A DNA stretch of 37,929 bases from Caldimicrobium thiodismutans. Lineage in GTDB: Bacteria; Desulfobacterota; Thermodesulfobacteria; Thermodesulfobacteriales; Thermodesulfobacteriaceae. Shown here one piece after another: positions 29,504 to 37,929 of this stretch. The position numbers were made by a program, and so were the translations under genes. Below the pieces are notes generated by a model. It made no database searches, was not told the origin of the DNA, and saw nothing but the letters and a program-made list of their open reading frames with translations. Where the stretch lies: contig PNIE01000029.1 of NCBI GenBank assembly GCA_002877875.1, positions 1 to 37,929 on the forward strand. The letters run 5' to 3'. Position 1 is the stretch's first letter. Every line of letters begins with the position of its first letter.

Positions 29504-29974
29504 CTAAAAATTTATTTCAGGTTGAAGATTGGCTTTCTTTATTTCAGAAAAGGGTATCTCCCAAACCTTTCCTTCAGCCTCGATTCGAAGGATATCCCCC
29601 TCCATTCCAAGATTTATTCCCGTAATATTTCTCCTTCCAAAAAGGGGATTTTTTAAAGTTATTTTTATCTTTTCTCCCCTAAACCTTTCAAAATGTTCCT
29701 TAGTTTTTAAGGGCCTTTCAATCCCCGGGCTTGAAACCTCAAGATTATAGGAATGATGTATCAAATCCTCCTTATCAAGGATTTTTCCAATAATTTCGCT
29801 TATTTTAGCACAATCTCCTATAGTAACCCCTCCTGGTTTGTCAATATAAATTCTTAAAACCCAGCCAGCTCTCTCTCTTCGCCATTCAAGATCAACTATT
29901 TCAATCCCTTTCTTGAGAATAGGAATTTCTATCAAATTTCTTATTTTTTCTTTAATATCTTCCTCTAAACTCAT
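29504..29974 (-). CDS. rimP: Ribosome maturation factor RimP
   Basis: IDKPGGVTIGDCAKISEIIGKILDKED...YNLEVSSPGIERPLKTKEHFERFRGE, directly before nusA. Confidence 0.96.
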   Translation of the reverse strand: MSLEEDIKEKIRNLIEIPILKKGIEIVDLEWRRERAGWVLRIYIDKPGGVTIGDCAKISEIIGKILDKEDLIHHSYNLEVSSPGIERPLKTKEHFERFRGEKIKITLKNPLFGRRNITGINLGMEGDILRIEAEGKVWEIPFSEIKKANLQPEINF

Positions 29975-30379
29975 TTTTTAAATATCCCTTAAAATTTAAT
30001 ACCTTAATTTTAACTTCTTAAAACCCTTCTGTCAACTTACGATTTGTCATATGTATTTTCAAACATGAAACATCACCTTTAATTATTCTTTAAAATCTAA
30101 GCTCTTCTCAAAAAGCTTTTTACTTCAAATCAAAAGTTTTTGTCTAAAAAGGTTATTCTTTTTAAGAATTCTATTTAAGAGGTAGAAATTACATATGTTC
30201 CTAAGCTTTAAGGAAAATAAAAAAGGTATTTAAATGAATAAAGGAAAAAAGGGGAAAAGAGGCCCAGATGGCTTAAAGACTCTCTTGATCTCACTGAAAG
30301 ACAAGAAGTAATTTTAGACTTAATGAGGCAATTTATCCTCTTGACAAAGCTTAAAAAGCGATTAAATTTAGAATTAAAT

Positions 30380-30452
30380 TCCCCGGTAGCTCAATCGGCA
30401 GAGCGGTGGGCTGTTAACCCATAGGTTGCAGGTTCGAGTCCTGCCCGGGGAG
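30380..30452 (+). tRNA. tRNA-Asn (anticodon GTT)
   Basis: TCCCCGG...CCGGGGA acceptor stem; anticodon arm GGGCT-GTTAACCC; T-arm GCAGG-TTCGAGT-CCTGC. No encoded CCA. Confidence 0.96.
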
Positions 30453-30550
30453 CTTTTAACAACTAAAGCATCTCTATTAAGGTTTTAAATCCCCTTTAAT
30501 GAAATTCAAGCATTACCATCTCATCATAAAAAACAACTGGGGTATTAAAA

Positions 30551-31855
30551 ATGGAAGAGTTGACTCAAGAACAATTATCTTCTCTTGAAAGTGGAAAGCC
30601 TATCTACTTATCAGAACTAAGAAAAAAGAGTCTTACCGAATTATATCAAATTGGTGAAGCCCTTGGAATTGAAAATATTTATACCTACTACAAAAAAACT
30701 GATGTTATTTATCAAATTATTCATGCCCTTCTTCAAAGAGAGGTAGAGATAATTGTGGAAGGATTGTTGGAAGTTCTTCCAGAGGGCTTTGGATTTTTAC
30801 GCTTTAGAGATTACAATTATCTTCCCAGTTCTGAGGACATTTATGTCTCTCCTCCTCAGATTAGAAAATTTGGTCTAAAAACTGGAGACATTATTTACGG
30901 TTCTATTCGTCAACCTAAAGAGGGTGAAAAATACTTTGCTTTAGCCAAGATTGAAAAGGTAAACTACTTAGCCCCAGAAATTGTTAGAACCCGCACTCCC
31001 TTTGACCATCTCACTCCCATTCATCCAAATAAGTGGCTTCGTTTAGAAACAACCCCTGACAATTTTTCTACCAGAATAATTGATCTCTTTGTCCCCATAG
31101 GAAAGGGACAGAGAGGCTTAATTGTTGCTCCTCCAAGAACAGGAAAGACGGTCCTTTTGCAAAATATAGCTAATGGTATAGTTCATAACTATCCTGAGAT
31201 CTATCTTATTATTCTCCTTATTGATGAAAGGCCAGAAGAAGTAACAGAGATGCAAAGAATTGTTCCTAAAGCTGAGATAATCAGTTCTACCTTTGATGAA
31301 CCTCCTCAAAAACATACCCAAGTTGCTGAAATTGTTATAGAAAAAGCCAAAAGGCTTGTGGAATGCAAATATGATGTGGTTATACTTCTTGACAGTCTAA
31401 CAAGGCTTACCAGGGCTTACAATCTGGTTGTCCCCACTAGTGGAAAGCTTCTTTCAGGTGGCATTGATGCCAACGCTCTTCATAAACCTAAAAGATTTTT
31501 TGGTGCTGCAAGAAACATAGAAGAAGGTGGAAGTCTTACCATTATTGCTACCTGCCTTATTGATACAGGTTCCCGAATGGATGAAGTAATCTTTGAAGAA
31601 TTTAAAGGAACTGGAAACATGGAAATTGTCCTTGACAGACGCTTGGCAGACAGACGCATCTGGCCAGCTATAGATATTCACCTCTCTGGTACACGAAAAG
31701 AAGAACTTCTCTTACCTTCCGATATTCTCCACAAGGTTTGGCTCTTAAGAAAAGTTCTTGCCCCTCTTAGTGCAGTTGAATGTATGGAATTTTTAATTGA
31801 AAAAATGAAAGATACTAAATCTAACGAAGAATTTTTAAGTATTATGAATCAATAG
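30551..31855 (+). CDS. rho: Transcription termination factor Rho
   Basis: [85 protein letters not shown]. Confidence 0.98.
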   Translation: MEELTQEQLSSLESGKPIYLSELRKKSLTELYQIGEALGIENIYTYYKKTDVIYQIIHALLQREVEIIVEGLLEVLPEGFGFLRFRDYNYLPSSEDIYVSPPQIRKFGLKTGDIIYGSIRQPKEGEKYFALAKIEKVNYLAPEIVRTRTPFDHLTPIHPNKWLRLETTPDNFSTRIIDLFVPIGKGQRGLIVAPPRTGKTVLLQNIANGIVHNYPEIYLIILLIDERPEEVTEMQRIVPKAEIISSTFDEPPQKHTQVAEIVIEKAKRLVECKYDVVILLDSLTRLTRAYNLVVPTSGKLLSGGIDANALHKPKRFFGAARNIEEGGSLTIIATCLIDTGSRMDEVIFEEFKGTGNMEIVLDRRLADRRIWPAIDIHLSGTRKEELLLPSDILHKVWLLRKVLAPLSAVECMEFLIEKMKDTKSNEEFLSIMNQ

Positions 31856-31870
31856 ATTGGATAAAAAGAG

Positions 31871-31894
31871 TCTGGGGAGGTTACCCTCCCCAGA
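31871..31894. terminator. Strong bidirectional-type hairpin between rho and the convergent cytochrome gene
   Basis: TCTGGGGAGG-TTAC-CCTCCCCAGA, perfect 10-bp stem in the convergent intergenic gap. Confidence 0.75.
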
Positions 31895-31900
31895 AGAAGT

Positions 31901-33181
31901 TTAATAGGGCTCTTTCTTTGAGAAAGTTATCTGTTGTGTAGTTTTTCTCCAAAGTTGAGAATACTCATCTTTGCTGCCAAAGGGAACATACCAAAGTTCA
32001 ACCTCTACTATGTATTCGTAATTTTCAGGTTTTCCATCTTTAGCAGGTACAAAAATTCTATATTCTTCCTTCTTTTCCTCAAGGGGGTGGAAAGCCCAGT
32101 CAACTAATATTCCTGATTTATCATAAGGCCCTCTTCCCATTCGATCGCCTCTTCCAAGTTGTTGAGGAACAGGCATATAAACTTTGCTATCCTGATAAAC
32201 TACTTTTCCGTCAGGGGTTTTGGCGGTCACTTCCAGGACCATCCTGTTGGGAGTTGGTCAGCCATCAGGAATAGCGTGTCCTGTTTTGTTTTTGATTTCA
32301 ATAAGACCATAAATTAAGGGTTTAATGACTGATCCGTCTCTCCAATAAATAGGTCTAAAGTGAGTAGTAAATTCTATAGCCATCTCCTGCATTTTTTTAT
32401 CTCTGTAGGCTTGTATATTATGCCCAAGCCCACTTTCTCTCATATGACAGTCCTGACAAGTCTTAGGGCCACCTTTAGCCGCATAGCTCCATAAATAATA
32501 TCCATAAAGTGTTGCACATTGAGAGGGTTCATCTAACTCAAAATTGGGACCGAGTCCATGACATTGCCCACAAAAGATGGACTCTTTCATAGTATCTACT
32601 GCTTTCATTTTTGGCATTTTGGCGTAGGGATGTTCTCCATTTTTGCTACCATAAACCGTATCTTTTTGTGGATATCCATCAACCCATTTGTGAATTATCG
32701 CATTTCTTTGATGACAAATTAAACAGTTAATATTTAATTTTTCTAACTTTTCTTGAGCTAGAGCCGAGGTTTTCTCATCTCCTTCCATATAATCAATGGC
32801 AAGTTTGATTATCTCCTGGGCTACACTATCTTCTGCCTCTATAAGTTGAGGCAAATGACATTTAGCACATATCATTAAATGCTCAACCTTAAGATCTTTG
32901 ATATCTTTAACTCCTGCATAAGGAAAATTCTTTAACCCTATCTTGTAGGCAGTTAAAATTGTGGCAATAGTTCTTCCTGTCCCAAAGATAGATCTTGCAT
33001 GTAAACTTTGCTGCCACTGCTCAGCAATGTCAGCATGACAAGTTAAGCACTCAGAAGAATCATACATGGCAACTAATTCATCCACTGTTTTTGCTTTCTT
33101 AATCCTCCCAGAGCTGCCAGCCTGCAAACCGAAAGGAACCATTAAAAAAAGTAATAACAAAATGCATCGTAGCACCATCAT
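31901..33181 (-). CDS. Five-heme multiheme cytochrome c with in-frame TGA (putative selenocysteine, residue 308); joins track ORFs 32258-33181 and 31901-32242
   Basis: Signal peptide; five CxxCH sites (CLTCH, CAKCH, CLICH, CGQCH, CQDCH); a single in-frame TGA at 32260-32258 within NKTGHAIPDG[TGA]PTPNRMVLEVTAKTPDGKVVYQDSK; frame open for 119 codons afterwards. Confidence 0.8.
32234..32246 (-). promoter_or_regulatory. Candidate bacterial SECIS apical hairpin downstream of in-frame UGA
   Basis: RNA (minus strand) CAGGA-UGG-UCCUG, starting 12 nt after UGA; 5-bp stem; G-containing apical loop about 17-19 nt after the UGA. Confidence 0.5.
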
Positions 33182-33227
33182 AACTTTACCTCCTTTAAAA
33201 TTTTGAGATTTTTAGGGGTTTTAAAGT

Positions 33228-33255
33228 ATTCTATTAACTTAATATAAAAAGTCAA
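33228..33255 (-). promoter_or_regulatory. Putative sigma70 promoter of multiheme cytochrome gene
   Basis: Minus strand TTGACT-N16-TAGAAT, followed by a ~50-nt leader and strong AAAGGAGGT RBS. Confidence 0.6.
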
Positions 33256-33309
33256 ATTAATTTTTTAAATAAAATTAATTGATCAAAATCTATAAATTGA
33301 AAAATTTGA

Positions 33310-33329
33310 AAGGGGGCTTTTGCCCCCTT
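33310..33329 (-). terminator. Intrinsic terminator downstream of lon
   Basis: AAGGGGGC-tttt-GCCCCCTT hairpin, T-rich on the minus strand, just 3' of the lon stop. Confidence 0.75.
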
Positions 33330-33352
33330 AAGAGATCAGGCTTTGGAATTTA

Positions 33353-35788
33353 TTAATGTTCTAATTGATGTTCCTTTTTTTCAAGCTTTTCCTGTAGGTT
33401 TACAAGTTCCCAGACATCAAGATAGGGAGTTTCTTTGAATAGCTCTTCAGGTTTTTCAAGATCAAGGGCAGTTTTCAAAACCTCATCCATATTTTCAACC
33501 ATTACAATTTCGAGACCTCTAAGAATTTTAGGATTAATTTCTTTAAGATCCTTTTCATTTTCTTTTGGAATAATTACTGTTTTTATACCACCTCTTATAG
33601 CAGCGAGTAATTTTTCTTTAAGTCCTCCAATAGGCAAAACCCTTCCTCTTAAGGTTATCTCTCCTGTCATAGCCACCGTATTTTTCACCGGAATTTTCAT
33701 TAGAGCTGAAACTATGGCTGTAGCTATGGTAATACCTGCACTGGGACCATCCTTAGGTATAGCGCCTTCAGGCACATGCACGTGGATATCTACTTTCTTA
33801 TAAAACTCAAGAGGAAGTCCCAACTGAAGGGCTCGTGATCTCACATAACTAACAGCTGCCTGAACAGATTCTTGCATAACTTCACCAAGTTTACCAGTTA
33901 TTTTAAGATTCCCCGTTCCTGGCATAATAACTGCTTCAATCTGAAGAAGGGCTCCACCTGTCTCCGTCCAAGCAAGCCCTGTAGCAATTCCCACCTGGGG
34001 GTTTTCCTCAGCTATCCCATACCTGTATCTGGGAACCCCAAGAAATTTCTCCAAAACAGACATATTAATTCTAAAAGGCTTAAAGGCCTTTGGATCTTTG
34101 GCAACCTCTTTAGCAACCTTTCTACAAAGAGTAGCAATCTCTCTTTCCAGATTTCTTACTCCTGCCTCTCTCGTATATTTTCTGATTATTTCCAAAAGCG
34201 CCTTATCACTTATGGGGAACCATTCTGGTTTTAAACCATGGGCCTCAAGTTGTCTAGGAATAAGATAATGTTTAGCAATTTCAAGTTTTTCTTCTTCTGT
34301 ATATCCAGGAATTTCAATTACCTCCATTCTATCAAGAAGAGGGGCCGGAATAGTATAGAGAGTGTTTGCTGTGGTTATAAAGAATACCTGAGATAGATCA
34401 TACTCTACTTCGAGATAATGATCCTGAAAGGAGTGATTCTGTTCGGGATCAAGGACTTCTAAAAGAGCGGCTGCTGGATCTCCTCTGAAATCCATTCCAA
34501 TCTTATCAACTTCATCAAGGCAAAAAACTGGATTTATAGTGCCTGCTTTTTTCATACCCTGGATTATCTTTCCTGGTAAGGCTCCTACATAAGTTCTTCT
34601 GTGACCTCTAATTTCAGCCTCATCTCTAACTCCACCAAGACTGATTCTTACAAAATTCCTGCCAAGGGCTTTAGCAATAGATCTAGCAAGGGAGGTTTTC
34701 CCAACTCCTGGAGGGCCAACCAAACATAGAATAGGCCCTTTAATTTTATCTACCAGTTTTTGCACTGCAAGATGTTCAAGTATTCTTTGTTTAGGCTTTT
34801 CAAGGCCATAGTGTTCTTTATTCAGTAGTTCTTCTGTTTTAGCAAGGTCGATTACATCTTTGGTTTTTTCATACCACGGAAGACTTATTAGCCAGTCAAT
34901 ATAATTTCTTACCACGGTAGCCTCAGCTGACATTGGGGACATAAGGCTCAACTTTTTGAACTCCTTCCATACAACATTGGCTACATGTTTAGGAAGTCTT
35001 TTCTTTTTGATTCTCTTTTCAAGTTCGGCAAGCTCGCTCCTTCCATCCTCCCTTTCACCAAGCTCCTTCTGAATAGCCTTCATCTGCTCCTGAAGATAAT
35101 AATCTCTCTGATGCTTTTCCATCTGTTTCTTAACTCTTTCACGGATACGGGCTTCAATTTTAATAATCTCAAGCTCTCCACGGAGATAATGTAAAAGTAT
35201 TTCAAGCCTTTTCTTCACACTTACTGTTTCAAGTAGTTTCTGTTTTTGTTCTAAATTAAGAGGAAGAATAGCTGCCATTCTATCGGTAAGTTCAGCTGGA
35301 TCTTCTACCTGAAGTAAATTAGAAACAGTCTCAGGATTCAGTTTTTTATTATAGTGTGAATATTCTTCAAAGGCCTCCTTGCAAAGTTTAATAAGAGCAA
35401 TAGTTTCTACATCTGACTCAATGACCTCTGTTTTGATCTCCACTTCTACTTGATGAAAATCAGCGTTAGATAAGAATCTTATAATTCTTCCTCTGTTCAA
35501 ACCCTCAACAAGGATCTTGAGAGAACCATCGGGAAGTTTAAGTAGTTGAACTATTTTGCACAGAGTCCCAACTTGGTAAATATCTTTCTCTTCCGGATTA
35601 TCCTGTTTAGGATCCCTTTGGGCAGAAAGGAAAATAAGTTTATTTCCCCTATAGGCTGCCTCAATAGCAAGAATACTTTTTACCCTCCCAATGAAAAGAG
35701 GAACAGCTGTATTAGGAAAGATAACGATTTCTCTTAAAGGCAAAAGAGGATAAACCTGTAAAGTCTCTTCTTTTTCAGGGAATTCCAT
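33353..35788 (-). CDS. lon: ATP-dependent protease Lon
   Basis: [53 protein letters not shown]; catalytic [19 protein letters not shown]. Confidence 0.98.
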   Translation of the reverse strand: MEFPEKEETLQVYPLLPLREIVIFPNTAVPLFIGRVKSILAIEAAYRGNKLIFLSAQRDPKQDNPEEKDIYQVGTLCKIVQLLKLPDGSLKILVEGLNRGRIIRFLSNADFHQVEVEIKTEVIESDVETIALIKLCKEAFEEYSHYNKKLNPETVSNLLQVEDPAELTDRMAAILPLNLEQKQKLLETVSVKKRLEILLHYLRGELEIIKIEARIRERVKKQMEKHQRDYYLQEQMKAIQKELGEREDGRSELAELEKRIKKKRLPKHVANVVWKEFKKLSLMSPMSAEATVVRNYIDWLISLPWYEKTKDVIDLAKTEELLNKEHYGLEKPKQRILEHLAVQKLVDKIKGPILCLVGPPGVGKTSLARSIAKALGRNFVRISLGGVRDEAEIRGHRRTYVGALPGKIIQGMKKAGTINPVFCLDEVDKIGMDFRGDPAAALLEVLDPEQNHSFQDHYLEVEYDLSQVFFITTANTLYTIPAPLLDRMEVIEIPGYTEEEKLEIAKHYLIPRQLEAHGLKPEWFPISDKALLEIIRKYTREAGVRNLEREIATLCRKVAKEVAKDPKAFKPFRINMSVLEKFLGVPRYRYGIAEENPQVGIATGLAWTETGGALLQIEAVIMPGTGNLKITGKLGEVMQESVQAAVSYVRSRALQLGLPLEFYKKVDIHVHVPEGAIPKDGPSAGITIATAIVSALMKIPVKNTVAMTGEITLRGRVLPIGGLKEKLLAAIRGGIKTVIIPKENEKDLKEINPKILRGLEIVMVENMDEVLKTALDLEKPEELFKETPYLDVWELVNLQEKLEKKEHQLEH

Positions 35789-35795
35789 CTTAGAT

Positions 35796-37049
35796 CTACC
35801 CCTCCTTTACTTTCTTTTTACTATTAAAAATTAAGATGGGTCTCTCTTTTTTCAAGACAACGTCCTTGGTAATCACACATTCCTTAACGTCTCTTAAGGA
35901 GGGAATTTCAAACATAACATCTACCATTATCTCCTCAATAATAGCCCTCAATCCCCTTGCCCCAGTTTTTCTCTTGTAAGCCTCTTCAGCTATAGCCCTT
36001 AAAGCCTCTTCTGTAAATTTAAGTTCCACTCCTTCCATCTCCATCAACTTCTGGTATTGCTTCATTATAGAATTTTTGGGCTCAACAAGGACCCTAACTA
36101 AATCATCCACTGTTAACTCATCAAGGGTAGCAACTACAGGGAGTCTTCCCACAAATTCAGGAATAAAGCCAAATTTGATAAGGTCTTCCGGTTGAACTTG
36201 AGAAAGAATTTCTCCTAAAGTTAGTTCCTTGGTCTTTTTGATTTCTGCCCCAAATCCTATAGAGCCCTTTCCAAGTCTTTTCTTAATTATTTCTTCTAGC
36301 CCAACAAAGGCCCCTCCGCATATAAAAAGAATATTAGAGGTATCAAGGCGAATGTATTCCTGCTGAGGGTGTTTTCTTCCTCCTTTAGGGGGAATGTTAG
36401 CTATAGTACCCTCAAGAATCTTTAGAAGGGCCTGTTGAACCCCTTCTCCTGAGACATCCCTCGTAATAGATGGAGAATCACTTTTTCTTGCAATTTTGTC
36501 TATTTCATCGATATAAACTATACCTTTTTGGGCAAGTTCAATATCAAAATTGGCTGCCTGAAGGAGATAGAGAAGAATGTTTTCTACATCTTCTCCCACA
36601 TACCCTGCTTCAGTAAGGGGAGTTGCATCAGCGATGGTAAAAGGGACCTTTAGAAATCTTGCTAAAGTCTGAGCAAGAAGGGTCTTTCCTGATCCCGTTG
36701 GCCCTATAAGAAGAATATTAGTCTTCTGAATCTCAACTTCGTTCTTTTTTTTGGTAAACCTTTTTTCCCACTCAATTCTTTTGTAATGATTATATACCGC
36801 AACAGAAAGAATCTTTTTAGCCCGCTCCTGGCCAATAACATACTGATCCAAATAAGCCTTTACGTCTTTCGGTTTAGGTAAGGATACTTCCTCCTGGGAC
36901 TGATTTAGTTTCTCATATTCCTCCTCAAGAATTTCATTACAGAGTTCTACACACTCATTGCAAATATAAGCTGAAGAGCCTGCAATAAGTTTTATTACCT
37001 CACTCTGAGTTTTACCGCAAAAGGAACATCTTAGCTCTTTTTCTTTCAT
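35796..37049 (-). CDS. clpX: ATP-dependent Clp protease ATP-binding subunit ClpX
   Basis: N-terminal C4 zinc finger ([11 protein letters not shown]...CNECVELC); [36 protein letters not shown]. Confidence 0.98.
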   Translation of the reverse strand: MKEKELRCSFCGKTQSEVIKLIAGSSAYICNECVELCNEILEEEYEKLNQSQEEVSLPKPKDVKAYLDQYVIGQERAKKILSVAVYNHYKRIEWEKRFTKKKNEVEIQKTNILLIGPTGSGKTLLAQTLARFLKVPFTIADATPLTEAGYVGEDVENILLYLLQAANFDIELAQKGIVYIDEIDKIARKSDSPSITRDVSGEGVQQALLKILEGTIANIPPKGGRKHPQQEYIRLDTSNILFICGGAFVGLEEIIKKRLGKGSIGFGAEIKKTKELTLGEILSQVQPEDLIKFGFIPEFVGRLPVVATLDELTVDDLVRVLVEPKNSIMKQYQKLMEMEGVELKFTEEALRAIAEEAYKRKTGARGLRAIIEEIMVDVMFEIPSLRDVKECVITKDVVLKKERPILIFNSKKKVKEG

Positions 37050-37050
37050 A

Positions 37051-37644
37051 CTACTTTACCTCTCTTTTTTCTAAAATTTTATCTATAATACCATAAGAAA
37101 GGGCTTCCTCAGCAGACATATAGAAATCTCTTTCAGTGTCTTTGCTAATCTTTTCCTTGTCCTGTCCCGTATGTTTAGAGAGAATATCATTAAGAATCTC
37201 TCTTAGTCTTAAAATTTCTTTAGCCTGGATTTCAACCTCTGTAGCTTGTCCTTGAAAGGCTCCAATAGGTTGATGCAACATAATTCTTGAATGTTTTAGG
37301 GCATATCTCTTTCCTTTAGCACCTGCTGCCAGAAGAACCGCTGCCATACTTGCTGCCTGGCCAACACAAATAGTGCACACATCAGGTTTTATGTATTGCA
37401 TAGTATCATAAATGGCAAGCCCCGCAGTAACTAATCCACCAGGAGAATTGATATAAAGCATTATATCTTTATCTGGATCTTCTGCCTCAAGAAATAAAAG
37501 CTGAGCAATCACAAGATTAGCTATATGTTCATCAATAGCTGTCCCAAGAAAAATAATCCTCTCCTTTAAAAGCCTTGAGTAAATATCGTATGCTCGTTCG
37601 GTTCTGCCTGTCTGTTCGATTACAATAGGTACATAAAAACTCAT
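37051..37644 (-). CDS. clpP: ATP-dependent Clp protease proteolytic subunit ClpP
   Basis: [72 protein letters not shown]. Confidence 0.98.
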   Translation of the reverse strand: MSFYVPIVIEQTGRTERAYDIYSRLLKERIIFLGTAIDEHIANLVIAQLLFLEAEDPDKDIMLYINSPGGLVTAGLAIYDTMQYIKPDVCTICVGQAASMAAVLLAAGAKGKRYALKHSRIMLHQPIGAFQGQATEVEIQAKEILRLREILNDILSKHTGQDKEKISKDTERDFYMSAEEALSYGIIDKILEKREVK

Positions 37645-37647
37645 CTT

Positions 37648-37929
37648 TTAATTCTCCTTATAAATAGGTTTAGAATTTTCCACCAAAAATTTCATTACTC
37701 TCTCAGCAAGCATCTTTGGTAAAATATTATAGTAAACAATACGGCTTGCTTCTTCAAGAGAAACTTGAAGCCCTCGCTGAATGGTCTCAATTTGTTTACG
37801 AATCTCTTCCTCTTCAATTTCAATGCCCTCTATTTCAGCTATTTTTTCAAGCAAAATCTCTTCTTTGGCCAGTTTCTGAGCAGAGGGATATAATCTTTCT
37901 TTCAATTTTTCAAAGGAAAGTTGCATTTT
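37648..37929 (-). CDS. tig: Trigger factor, C-terminal part (truncated at window edge)
   Basis: Trigger-factor-like helical C-terminus directly upstream of clpP-clpX; the frame stays open to the window end. Confidence 0.75.
   Translation of the reverse strand, partial: KMQLSFEKLKERLYPSAQKLAKEEILLEKIAEIEGIEIEEEEIRKQIETIQRGLQVSLEEASRIVYYNILPKMLAERVMKFLVENSKPIYKEN

Noticed and set aside
31901-32242. Independent 113-aa ORF starting at ATG 32242
   Set aside because: It is the in-frame continuation of the cytochrome ORF after TGA. Its ATG lies in the candidate SECIS stem and has no properly spaced RBS.
31901-33181. Cytochrome as a simple pseudogene
   Set aside because: There is only one stop, it is TGA, both sides are intact, and promoter, RBS and terminator are preserved. 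A nonsense mutation cannot be excluded without homologs, but it is less likely.
1-37929. CRISPR arrays, transposons, prophage or defence islands
   Set aside because: No regularly spaced direct repeats, no transposase or integrase-like ORFs and no phage genes seen; the gene content is conserved housekeeping.

Overview
AT-rich bacterial chromosomal window that reads mostly as housekeeping DNA. The gene content suggests a thermophilic Thermodesulfobacteria-like or deltaproteobacterial sulfate/sulfur metaboliser (inference only). Contents in order: the 3' end of purQ/purL; a divergent tatC; a long minus-strand flagellar operon (REC-less sigma54 activator - TPR protein - sigma54 regulator - flgB - flgC - fliE - fliF - fliG - fliH - fliI - fliJ - motE-like); mlaE-mlaF-mlaD; ilvD; a plus-strand run (nfu-like, rpoZ, dnaJ, moaC, dksA/traR-like, double-length uvrA, CBS protein, DUF39/HcyBio homocysteine biosynthesis protein); a minus-strand run (FKBP PPIase, ispF, TIGR01777-type epimerase, ylxR, nusA, rimP); tRNA-Asn(GTT); rho; a five-heme cytochrome c; and tig-clpP-clpX-lon. 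The most interesting signal is the multiheme cytochrome. The ORF track splits it at one in-frame TGA (32258-32260) inside a conserved-looking motif (NKTGHAIPDG[TGA]PTPNRMVLEV). The frame continues for 119 more codons, and a SECIS-like hairpin lies directly downstream of the TGA. This is best explained as a selenocysteine-containing multiheme cytochrome c. Other points of interest: a fused tandem UvrA with an asymmetric insertion domain, a sigma54 regulator with a degenerate receiver domain, a palindromic operator embedded in a near-consensus promoter of the flagellar regulator, tandem coiled-coil repeats in MlaD, and a long structured hairpin in the FKBP 5' leader.
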